DNA of 5,560 nt from Bacillota bacterium (GTDB lineage Bacteria; Bacillota; Clostridia; Oscillospirales; Ruminococcaceae), in NCBI GenBank assembly GCA_023395695.1, contig JAEWYJ010000307.1, positions 1 through 5,560 on the forward strand, in the 5' to 3' direction. A program made the position numbers and the translations under genes. Under the pieces are notes generated by a model, which was not told the DNA's origin, did not search any database, and was given only the letters and a program-made list of their open reading frames with translations. Shown here piece by piece: positions 1 through 5,495 of the stretch. Each line of letters opens with the position of its first letter. Positions within the stretch are counted from its first letter, which is position 1.

Positions 1-424
1 GGATAATACTAGCACGGTTACAAGACGTTTGCAACAAAAACCGTATCTTTTGAGACTGCTTTTGCTGTATCTAAATCTTTCTTATAGTATTTGCGTTGTT
101 GTGCTGTCTATTTATCTGCATTTTTGAATTCTGCATCCCGCTGCTTACAGTTGAGCAGTTTGGCGCGACGTGGTAGCTTATAACGGCTGTTTTATAGTAA
201 TTGCCTATATATAGCCGACCAACTTCAAAACCGGCCTATCTTGACAGTCTGTTTTTCGCGTTGCTGCGTTGTCTTTCTTGCTGGACGCCAGACTAGATGC
301 GGCGTCTGACTTGCAACGCAAAAAAGATGCATGCCAACGCTGGACCGCTTTTAAAATCAATCGGCCATATTGCCCGGCTGAAAATCCTATATAAAAAGTT
401 GAAATGCAGCGCAAAGGCTTTTAT
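1..424. other. AT-rich non-coding flank downstream of the operon
   Basis: No convincing gene is seen here on either strand. The open frames are short, lack ribosome binding sites and show no family motifs. The base composition is more AT-rich than in the operon. The stretch holds an interrupted inverted repeat (251-326) and a 29-codon minus-strand open frame at 18-107 that has protein-like composition but no start codon. A TTGACA hexamer at 241-246 has no matching -10 box at normal spacing, so no promoter is called. It could be plain intergenic DNA or eroded remains of a former gene. Confidence 0.6.
251..326. repeat. Interrupted inverted repeat with nested hairpin
   Basis: The arms 251-264 and 313-326 are complementary at 12 of 14 positions, made up of a T5/A5 block plus a perfect 7-bp GCGTTGC/GCAACGC block. 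Between them, GACGCC (284-289) and GGCGTC (301-306) form a perfect 6-bp stem with an 11-base loop. The structure could form a branched hairpin in RNA or a cruciform in DNA. No gene is associated with it and no function is evident. It may be a distal transcription-stop structure or a dispersed genomic repeat. Confidence 0.35.
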
Positions 425-473
425 GCAAGCAGAGCGGGAGGGAACCAAATCGGTTCCCTCCCGCTCTGCTTGC
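425..473 (-). terminator. Perfect 22-bp hairpin, probable operon terminator
   Basis: Bases 425-446 and 452-473 are perfectly complementary over 22 bp with a 5-base loop (447-451). The hairpin lies 44 bases after the stop codon of the last gene (518-520). The stem is GC-rich with a GGGAGGGAACC core, so it would be very stable. The minus-strand sequence just after the stem starts ATAAAAGCC and has no true run of T, so this is not a textbook intrinsic terminator. It could act with a factor, protect the 3' end after trimming, or stop transcription from either side. A smaller imperfect hairpin (483-507) lies between it and the gene. Confidence 0.6.
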
Positions 474-482
474 GCATATCGA

Positions 483-507
483 AAGCCGGAGGAAGAGAGG
501 CCGGCTT
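483..507 (-). other. Small GC-rich hairpin before the main terminator
   Basis: AAGCCGG (483-489) pairs with CCGGCTT (501-507) across an 11-base purine-rich loop. It sits 10 bases past the stop codon of the 215-residue gene and about 10 bases before the large 22-bp hairpin, so the transcript would carry two hairpins in tandem. On the minus strand the stem is followed only by TTCG, so this hairpin alone is unlikely to terminate transcription. Confidence 0.3.
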
Positions 508-517
508 CCGGGGACGG

Positions 518-1165
518 TTATAGAGTCTGAGGTTCTTTTTTACGCTCCGTCATCGTCTCCTTGATGATTTCGGTGCAGCGAACCTGATTGAAAATGCCGC
601 AGTAGCAGAAGTTTGCCATTTTAATGGAGGCATCCTCGGGGCTGATGCGGCCCTTTTCCACCTGATCCATCATGTACTGAACATATTTGGGCGGAATCAT
701 GTGATGCCCGCACATGGTTGTAACCGAAAGGGTGGTTGGGTCGGGCAGGTGTTCAACCTTACCCCAGACACCCAGGGAATAGTTGATGGAATGCACCTTC
801 ACCCCAGCCTCTTTACAGGCGGGCAGCACCTCGGAGAGCACGCCGGTTATGACGACCGACATACCCAGCTCCTTGGCCTTAATGCGCTTTAAAAATTCCA
901 CCACCTGATCGCGGCGGGTAAAAACACCGCGCAAACGCGATTTATCCGAGAGATTGTCTTCAATTTCCTTGACTGAGAAACGGGTGCGGGGACCGGTTTT
1001 AACGTCGCCCCAGTTTTCCGAGCCGAGCGCCTCGGCTACGGCAATGAATTCAAGTGCCTTAGGGGTGATATTTTTGTCGTTAACATTTTTGGTCTGGTAC
1101 ATAAACCAGTTAAAGTCCCTCTTTTGCGATTCGATATTGCCCGAACGATGCAGCGAATGGGTCAT
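518..1165 (-). CDS. Conserved-looking Cys/His protein of unknown family, 215 aa
   Basis: I do not recognise the family. The ATG at 1165 is supported by AAAGGAG ending 9 bases upstream (AGGAG complement at 1175-1179). The protein is soluble, with no signal peptide or membrane segment. The N-terminal half is charged. A central part (about 100-135) has alternating hydrophobic segments typical of an alpha/beta fold. The C-terminal third carries a striking set: C152-G-H154-H155, then C187-x-C189-G, then C197. Four cysteines and two histidines in this order suggest a metal or Fe-S site (inference). Residues 166-184, between the Cys groups, are a predicted helix. The gene starts 20 bases after the ferredoxin-type gene and is the last of the operon, so a shared pathway with that protein is likely. 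It may be a partner subunit, an Fe-S enzyme component or a cofactor-handling protein. Confidence 0.85.
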   Translation of the reverse strand: MTHSLHRSGNIESQKRDFNWFMYQTKNVNDKNITPKALEFIAVAEALGSENWGDVKTGPRTRFSVKEIEDNLSDKSRLRGVFTRRDQVVEFLKRIKAKELGMSVVITGVLSEVLPACKEAGVKVHSINYSLGVWGKVEHLPDPTTLSVTTMCGHHMIPPKYVQYMMDQVEKGRISPEDASIKMANFCYCGIFNQVRCTEIIKETMTERKKEPQTL

Positions 1166-1185
1166 GGGTAAAATCTCCTTTCAGA

Positions 1186-1920
1186 TTAATCTAACGACAG
1201 CGGGCGGCCGAGACCGACGTTGACCTTGCCGCGGAAGGGCTGGTCGACGCCCAGCTCCTCAAGGCAGTCAAATGCGTTTGTGTTGCCATCTTCGTCGGTG
1301 CGGACAATAATGCCCAGCGAAAATACAGTGTCAATCTCATGAGAAACCTTTTTAAGCGCCAACATAACGTCGGGATAAAGCTTCTCAGGGCAGACGCCCT
1401 CCACAATAACCGACAGCAAATGATAGCCCAGGCAGCCCTCCTCCATTTTGCCGGTGGAGAGGTCGGTCATTAATGCAGCCAGCGGTGTGTGATCGGCCGG
1501 CAGCAGCTCGACGCCGGCAGCGGCAATGGCCATGGCCACTTTTTCGGCATCGCGCAGATAAACGCCCATGCCGGGGCGGCCCATGTCAATGCAGATACCC
1601 ACCTGGCCCTTTTTGACGCGGCCTGAAACATCGTTGGTTTTTACTTCTTCGGTGCCGCGGCCCGTTACGCCGGTGACACCGTGGTTCTCAACAGGGTCGC
1701 TGATAACATGCTGGAATTGCTTGTAAAAGCTGTCGAGCTCGGGCGGCATAATGGCATTTTTGGGGCAGACCTTCTGGCGCAGGCAGACATAGCATTCAAC
1801 GCAGGCGTCCTGGTCGATGTAGCATTTGCGCAGCTCGGGGTTGTAGTGGATGGCGTCGTCGGTGCAGTTCTTTTGACATTGCTTGCAGCCGACGCACAGG
1901 TCTTGATTGATAATGGACAT
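1186..1920 (-). CDS. Two-cluster ferredoxin-domain protein with uncharacterised C-terminal domain
   Basis: The 244-residue protein starts at ATG 1920 behind a perfect AGGAGG with 9-base spacing. Residues 1-60 form a ferredoxin-like domain. Cluster site 1 is C9-x2-C12-x2-C15-x3-C19, with Thr instead of the usual Pro after the last Cys. Site 2 is C40-x2-C43-x2-C46-x5-C52-P, two residues longer than standard in the last gap. Both should bind [4Fe-4S] clusters. C33 lies between them. Residues 80-244 are a separate alpha/beta domain with TGRGTEE (86-92), KTNDVSGR (94-101), MGRPG (113-117) and a terminal NVGLGRPL (234-241). I recall similar motifs in proteins annotated as 6-hydroxynicotinate reductase or simply 4Fe-4S protein in anaerobes, but could not check this, and those are longer. 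No signal peptide or membrane span is present, so it is probably cytoplasmic. Electron transfer to or from a reductase is the safest role. It follows tctA by 82 bases and precedes the 215-residue gene by 20. Confidence 0.88.
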   Translation of the reverse strand: MSIINQDLCVGCKQCQKNCTDDAIHYNPELRKCYIDQDACVECYVCLRQKVCPKNAIMPPELDSFYKQFQHVISDPVENHGVTGVTGRGTEEVKTNDVSGRVKKGQVGICIDMGRPGMGVYLRDAEKVAMAIAAAGVELLPADHTPLAALMTDLSTGKMEEGCLGYHLLSVIVEGVCPEKLYPDVMLALKKVSHEIDTVFSLGIIVRTDEDGNTNAFDCLEELGVDQPFRGKVNVGLGRPLSLD

Positions 1921-1929
1921 AGTGCGGGT

Positions 1930-1935
1930 CCTCCT
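1930..1935 (-). promoter_or_regulatory. Strong ribosome binding site of the ferredoxin-type gene
   Basis: The minus strand reads AGGAGG here, nine bases before the ATG at 1920. It is a full match to the anti-Shine-Dalgarno core and fixes the start. Its presence with a possible promoter just upstream suggests this gene can be expressed apart from the transporter. Confidence 0.8.
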
Positions 1936-1947
1936 GTTTCAATATTA

Positions 1948-1961
1948 GTATGATATCATAC
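1948..1961. promoter_or_regulatory. 14-bp perfect palindrome, candidate repressor operator
   Basis: GTATGATATCATAC is a perfect 14-bp palindrome in the spacer between tctA and the ferredoxin-type gene, 27 bases before the start codon. It overlaps a possible -10 box (1950-1955), as a repressor operator would. Its AT-rich dyad with GTAT/ATAC ends is the size of site used by many dimeric helix-turn-helix regulators, including the GntR family (general knowledge). No regulator gene is identified in the window, so the binding protein is unknown. Confidence 0.45.
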
Positions 1962-1977
1962 ATCTTTAGGGCGGCAA
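1950..1977 (-). promoter_or_regulatory. Possible internal sigma-70-type promoter before the Fe-S genes
   Basis: On the minus strand TTGCCG (1972-1977) is followed after 16 bases by TATCAT (1950-1955), a 4/6 and a 5/6 match to the -35 and -10 consensus. A transcript would start about 7 bases downstream, leaving a short leader that contains the AGGAGG site. The -35 overlaps the stem of the hairpin at 1972-1991 and the -10 overlaps the 14-bp palindrome. The match is modest and could be chance. Confidence 0.3.
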
Positions 1978-1991
1978 GTACATGCTTGCCG
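1972..1991 (-). other. Hairpin in the spacer after tctA
   Basis: CGGCAAG (1972-1978) and CTTGCCG (1985-1991) form a perfect 7-bp stem with a 6-base loop, 11 bases past the tctA stop codon. No T-run follows on the minus strand, so it is more likely an mRNA stabiliser, processing signal or partial attenuator between transporter and Fe-S genes than a full terminator. Confidence 0.4.
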
Positions 1992-2002
1992 GACAATAGG
2001 GC

Positions 2003-3508
2003 TTATGCTTTGACGGGCATAGCCTTTTTGATGAGTTTTTTAATGACCGGCATCAGCATGGCGCCAAGCGCAATCAGCATCAGCACGCATGAGATTGGCC
2101 GGGCAAAGAAGATGACCGGGCTGCCCTGAGACATAATCATCGACTGGCGCAGGGAGTTTTCCATCAGCTTTCCGAGTACCAGAGCCAGTACCATTGGTAC
2201 GGCGGGGATTTTAATCTTTTTCAAAAAATAGCCCAGCACGCCAAAGAACAGGGTCAAATAAACGGTGAACATGCTACCCTCAAGGCTGTAGGCGCCGATG
2301 AGAATAAAGGCCATAACAATAGAGTTAAGAATGCCGCGCGGTACCTGAAGCGCCCGGACAAACAGCGGCACAAACACCAGAACCATTGTAATCAGTATGA
2401 TGTTGCCGACGTACATGCTGGCGATAAGGCCCCAGACAAAGTCGGGGTTGTTCTCAAACAGCAGCGGGCCGGGACGCATGCCGAACATCATCAGTGCGCC
2501 CATCATGACGGCGGTGCTGGCGGAGCCGGGTACGCCCAGCGTCAGCAGCGGCACAAACGCGCCTACCGAGGCGGCGTTGTTGGCGCATTCGGGCGCGGCC
2601 ACGCCTTCAATGACGCCTGTTCCGAATTCTTCGGAGTGCTTGGAAAGCTTTTTGGCCATGCCATAGGACATAAACGACGCAATGGTGGCGCCGGCGCCCG
2701 GCAGCATGCCGATAAAAAAGCCCATCAGCGTGCCCAAAGGAATAATCAACTTGCAGCGGGCCCAGTCGGCGAGTGTCGGAAAGAGCTTGCTAAAGCGGAG
2801 ATCAACTGTTTTTAAGCCGTCGCGGGTATCGGCCTCTTCGCTTGAGAGCACAATTTCTGTGATGCCGAACAGCCCCATCGCCACCGGAACAAAATCGACG
2901 CCGCCCATAAGATGCAGGCTGCCAAAGGTAAACCGCGGCATACCGGTGACCAGATCCAGCCCCACCATTGAAAGAATCAGGCCCAGAACAGCCGAGAGAA
3001 AGCCCTTGACCGGGTCGTCTCCGGTCATGCTGGCCAGTGCCGAAAGCCCCATGACCATCAGCGCAAAATACTCCGGCGCACCGAAAGACAGGGCAAAATC
3101 GGCCATGACCGGCGCAAGAAAGGTGAAAATGATGACCGAGATGGTGCCGCCGATAAACGAGGCAAACGCCGCCATACCCATTGCGGGGCCGGCCCGCCCC
3201 TTAAGGTTGAGGGGATAGCCGTCCAGCGCGGTCATAACCGCGGCAGAATCGCCCGGCGTATTGATGAGTATGGAGGTGATGGAGCCGCCGTACATGGCGC
3301 CGTAATAAATACCGGCTAGCATGATGATACCGGCGACAGGCTCCATGCCAAAGGTAATGGGCAGCAAAACCGCCAGTCCGGCCGACGGGCCGAGACCCGG
3401 CAGGGCGCCGATCAGCGTTCCGCTGACCACGCCGATAAGACAGTAAAGGACATTCAGCGGCAGCAGCGCCACCTGAAAGCCCGACATCAGACTTTGTAAA
3501 GTTTCCAT
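2003..3508 (-). CDS. tctA: TctA, large membrane subunit of a tripartite tricarboxylate transporter
   Basis: This 501-residue, strongly hydrophobic protein is the translocation subunit of a TTT-family carrier, which uses an ion gradient to import a carboxylate or related anion delivered by the binding protein. It shows the internal duplication of the TctA family. The first half has GTLIGALPGLGPSAG (30-44) and the segment YGAMYGGSITSILINTPGD (69-87), with DGYPL at 96-100. The second half has GTLMGFFIGMLPGAG (259-273), PECANNAASVGAFVPLLTLG (306-325) and VPGSAS (326-331). Length is typical for the family (about 500). Many membrane segments are evident. The ATG at 3508 has AGGAGG seven bases upstream (3516-3521). 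The gene begins 14 bases after tctB and is intact. The family assignment is firm; the substrate is not readable, since TTT systems carry citrate, other di- and tricarboxylates and aromatic acids. Confidence 0.97.
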   Translation of the reverse strand: METLQSLMSGFQVALLPLNVLYCLIGVVSGTLIGALPGLGPSAGLAVLLPITFGMEPVAGIIMLAGIYYGAMYGGSITSILINTPGDSAAVMTALDGYPLNLKGRAGPAMGMAAFASFIGGTISVIIFTFLAPVMADFALSFGAPEYFALMVMGLSALASMTGDDPVKGFLSAVLGLILSMVGLDLVTGMPRFTFGSLHLMGGVDFVPVAMGLFGITEIVLSSEEADTRDGLKTVDLRFSKLFPTLADWARCKLIIPLGTLMGFFIGMLPGAGATIASFMSYGMAKKLSKHSEEFGTGVIEGVAAPECANNAASVGAFVPLLTLGVPGSASTAVMMGALMMFGMRPGPLLFENNPDFVWGLIASMYVGNIILITMVLVFVPLFVRALQVPRGILNSIVMAFILIGAYSLEGSMFTVYLTLFFGVLGYFLKKIKIPAVPMVLALVLGKLMENSLRQSMIMSQGSPVIFFARPISCVLMLIALGAMLMPVIKKLIKKAMPVKA

Positions 3509-3522
3509 TGTTCTTCCTCCTG

Positions 3523-3990
3523 CTAGATGCCAAGAAAGCCGACCGGAAGCATTACGTCAAGACCCACCTTGAAAATAAGGTATAAAACGGCGGGTAAAAT
3601 GACGCCGACCAGCGCGGTAACTTTAACGTTCTTCTTTTCGGCCAGCATGGTGGTCAAAAAGGCGCCCATGAGGCCCATAGCAATGACAAACCCCGTCCAT
3701 TGGCTTAGAATGCTGGCAACAAGGGCGCTGCCCGCAACAATTCCGAGCTGCATCAGGCCATGCAGGCTAATGACAGGCTTTTCTGTGGCGGGTACGCTTT
3801 GCCGAAGGGCGTTGACGACCAGAACGGCGGACAGCAGCAACAGCACAATGCCTGCAATAAACGAGACAAAGCCGGGGCCGGGCGCGCTGTCGGCGCCGGT
3901 GGTCCAAAGCTCCATGCCCCAGGCTGTCGCCAAAACATAAACCGAAAGCAGAATCAGAGATGTGCCTGTTATGATATCTGCCTTTTTCAT
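3523..3990 (-). CDS. tctB: TctB, small membrane subunit of the tripartite tricarboxylate transporter
   Basis: This 155-residue hydrophobic protein fits the TctB family (DUF1468-type), the poorly conserved small membrane partner of TctA. It has a first span at about 7-24, an extracytoplasmic loop leading to APGPGFVSFIAGIVLLLLS (36-54), a typical TctB segment, and further spans at about 78-115 and 122-142. It ends in LPVGFLGI. I chose the ATG at 3990 (MKKADIITG) because it gives a normal length and N-terminus. The open frame continues upstream to 4104, but that extension is non-membrane and atypical. The ribosome binding site is weak: AAAGG (4004-4008), 13 bases from the ATG. A second ATG at 4002 is too close to that site. 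The gene lies between tctC (after a 317-base spacer) and tctA (14 bases on). Confidence 0.92.
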   Translation of the reverse strand: MKKADIITGTSLILLSVYVLATAWGMELWTTGADSAPGPGFVSFIAGIVLLLLSAVLVVNALRQSVPATEKPVISLHGLMQLGIVAGSALVASILSQWTGFVIAMGLMGAFLTTMLAEKKNVKVTALVGVILPAVLYLIFKVGLDVMLPVGFLGI

Positions 3991-4121
3991 AATTATGACC
4001 ATGCCTTTCTGCTGCGTTGCGGACACCGGCGGGCTGAGACAACCCGTTGCGCTTCCGACGCAGCTCTCTGAAATTTGATAGAAGGCGCTTAAGAAGGGGC
4101 ACAATTCGCAGCGCTCGGGAC

Positions 4122-4137
4122 GGAAAGCGTGCTTTCC
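4122..4137. repeat. Tight inverted repeat in the tctC-tctB spacer
   Basis: GGAAAGC (4122-4128) and GCTTTCC (4131-4137) are perfect inverted copies separated by two bases. As RNA this gives a 6-bp stem with a 4-base loop. No T-run follows on either strand. It may contribute to folding of the spacer; no specific role is visible. Confidence 0.3.
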
Positions 4138-4284
4138 AACCGCGCTGCGGTGTGCAAAACCGCTTTAAGCAACGGGCGGGGGCCAAGGCCGGCCGGCGCT
4201 GCGCTAAATCGACCAAGCGCTTGAACGCGTCTGCGGGCGCCCGGCCGCCGCCTGTTTTTCAGCTGCTTATCTGATAGCGATACC

Positions 4285-4304
4285 ATGCGGCCATTTTGCC
4301 GCAT
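4285..4304 (-). other. Hairpin just after the tctC stop codon
   Basis: ATGCGGC (4285-4291) pairs perfectly with GCCGCAT (4298-4304) across a 6-base loop. The hairpin starts only three bases after the tctC stop codon. No T-run follows it on the minus strand. Hairpins in this position behind binding-protein genes often protect the upstream message and raise its level above that of the permease genes (known for other transporter operons; inferred here). Confidence 0.5.
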
Positions 4305-4307
4305 TTG

Positions 4308-5351
4308 TTAGTCCAGCCTGTGCTTGAGAATGCCCATCTGCTCAAATACTTCGGTGTAGGTGGCGGTTACCTCCTCAAAGGCCTTGAGGTATTCGTCAGC
4401 GGTGAGATAGCGCGGAATAATCATGTTGGTCTCGAGATAATCCTTTTGGAATGCCTCGGTATCGTAAACCTTTTTAAGCAGCGCCTCCCAATAGGCCACC
4501 GCCTCGTCGGGCGCATCCTTGGGCAGTAAAAAGCCGCGAATCTGCGAGAGCTTGATATCCAGCCCCTGCTCCACAAAGGTGGGCACGTCGGGGAAGGCGG
4601 AAATTCTCTCGCCGCTGGCAACGGTCAGCAGCTTAATTTTGCCGGCCTCCATCTGGGCAAGCGCCTCGCTGGGGTTTGCAAAAACCAGATCGACATGTCC
4701 GCCGAGCAGTGCGGTCAGCGCCTCGCCGCCGCCGTCATAGGGCACATAGCTGAACTGTACGCCGGCACGGTCCTGCAGCATATAGTAGGCGATGGCGTCG
4801 AGCGCGGTGCCGCCCGTTCCGCCCACCGTCAGGCTGCTGGGCGCGGCTTTAATATCGTCGAGAATAGCTTGCAGGTTCTCGTACTTGGAGCCGGCCTTGA
4901 CAAACAGGCCAACCGTGTCGTCGGCCAGCGCGCCTACGGGGCGGAAATCCTTATAAGAAACCGGCGATTGCGCAATAAGAGCTGAGGCGTAAAAGCTGGA
5001 GCCCACAGCGGCGATATAATAGGGATCTCCCTTATGTTCGGCGGCGTAAGCATAGCCGATAGCGCCGCTTCCGCCCGTTTTATTGACTACGTTGATGGTT
5101 TGATCCACCATCTTCTCATCCATGATAACTTTTACCACGGTACGGGCAAAAATATCGCTGCCGCCGCCGGCCGAGAAGGGCACAACCATTTCAATGGTCT
5201 TAGTCGGGTAGGTTGCGGCGGGGGCTGCGGTAGCCGAGGGCGCGCCGGGAGTGGCGGAGGCGCTTGCAGCAGTAGCCGCAGGCGCCTGCTGACATCCCAC
5301 CAGAAACAGGAACAGTACCGACAGGAAAAGAGCAATCCACTTTTTAGTCAC
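4308..5351 (-). CDS. tctC: TctC/Bug-type extracytoplasmic substrate-binding lipoprotein
   Basis: This 347-residue protein is the substrate receptor of the TTT transporter. The N-terminus has K3-K4, a hydrophobic stretch (5-18) and the lipobox L17-V-G-C20, so it should be cut before C20 and lipid-anchored outside the membrane, as in Gram-positive bacteria. A low-complexity Ala/Ser/Thr/Pro linker (about 22-47) follows. The mature domain starts at YPTKTIEMVVPFSAGGGSD (48-66), the classic TctC/Bug motif. It continues with GGTGGTALDA (177-186), VPYDGGGEALTALLGGHVD (203-221), FPDVPTFVEQG (253-263) and GFLLPKDAP (273-281). I chose a GTG start at 5351 because GGAGG (5360-5364) lies eight bases upstream and the signal peptide then begins correctly. 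The ATG at 5366 overlaps that site and the ATG at 5423 adds 24 charged residues. It is first in the operon. The ligand is unknown; Bug proteins bind many carboxylates and some non-carboxylates. Confidence 0.95.
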   Translation of the reverse strand: MTKKWIALFLSVLFLFLVGCQQAPAATAASASATPGAPSATAAPAATYPTKTIEMVVPFSAGGGSDIFARTVVKVIMDEKMVDQTINVVNKTGGSGAIGYAYAAEHKGDPYYIAAVGSSFYASALIAQSPVSYKDFRPVGALADDTVGLFVKAGSKYENLQAILDDIKAAPSSLTVGGTGGTALDAIAYYMLQDRAGVQFSYVPYDGGGEALTALLGGHVDLVFANPSEALAQMEAGKIKLLTVASGERISAFPDVPTFVEQGLDIKLSQIRGFLLPKDAPDEAVAYWEALLKKVYDTEAFQKDYLETNMIIPRYLTADEYLKAFEEVTATYTEVFEQMGILKHRLD

Positions 5352-5359
5352 TTTTAAAA

Positions 5360-5364
5360 CCTCC
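5360..5364 (-). promoter_or_regulatory. Ribosome binding site that decides the GTG start of tctC
   Basis: The minus strand reads GGAGG here, followed by TTTTAAAA and then GTG at 5351. The spacing of eight bases is ideal. The nearest upstream ATG (5366) overlaps this site and has no purine-rich site of its own, which is why the GTG is preferred. Confidence 0.8.
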
Positions 5365-5479
5365 ATTTGTATTTGGTCGTCAATCGGCCCGAATTCATTG
5401 TCTCTCAGCTTCATAAATTGCACAAATCAAAATCAACCTTCAATATTTGCCGTACCCATTCCTGCACTGGCGCAGACTA

Positions 5480-5495
5480 TGCAACGCCGCTTGCA
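5480..5495. promoter_or_regulatory. 16-bp dyad upstream of tctC, candidate operator
   Basis: TGCAA (5480-5484) and TTGCA (5491-5495) are perfect inverted half-sites with a 6-base centre, about 130 bases upstream of the tctC start. The size and position fit a site for a dimeric regulator of the operon, but the half-sites are only 5 bp and chance is possible. Confidence 0.25.

Larger units (their letters stand above)
3991..4307 (-). other. 317-base structured spacer between tctC and tctB
   Basis: No credible gene lies here. The open frames give Arg/Pro/Ala-rich shadow peptides without ribosome binding sites or motifs. The minus-strand transcript would be rich in short inverted repeats: 4285-4304 right after the tctC stop, CAAGCGCTTG (4214-4223), GCGGT/ACCGC (4147-4163) and GGAAAGC/GCTTTCC (4122-4137). 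Such a spacer can uncouple production of the abundant binding protein from the two membrane subunits by 3' end protection and partial termination (inference). It might also hold a small RNA or a dispersed repeat, which cannot be told from one copy. Confidence 0.55.

Noticed and set aside
241..246. TTGACA hexamer as a promoter -35 box
   Set aside because: No -10-like hexamer lies 15-19 bases downstream and no gene follows.
297..530. 77-codon plus-strand open frame in the left flank
   Set aside because: It runs straight through the 22-bp terminator hairpin, has no ribosome binding site and shows no family features.
2682..3218. 178-codon plus-strand open frame opposite tctA
   Set aside because: It is antisense to a fully conserved tctA coding region, Ser/Pro/Arg-rich, with no recognisable motif; a typical shadow frame.
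3970..3978. TATGATATC within tctB, matching part of the 1948-1961 palindrome
   Set aside because: It is only a 9-base partial match without the dyad, inside coding sequence; chance is the simplest explanation.
3991..4104. N-terminal extension of tctB up to an ATG at 4104
   Set aside because: The extra 38 residues are not membrane-like, no ribosome binding site precedes 4104, and the MKKADIITG start at 3990 gives a normal TctB length.
3767..4216. 149-codon minus-strand open frame across the tctC-tctB spacer and tctB
   Set aside because: It is an Arg/Pro/Cys-rich shadow frame of GC-rich DNA, overlaps tctB out of frame and has no ribosome binding site.
5352..5423. Longer tctC starting at ATG 5423 or 5366
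   Set aside because: It would put charged residues before the signal peptide and overlaps the clear GGAGG site that serves the GTG at 5351.
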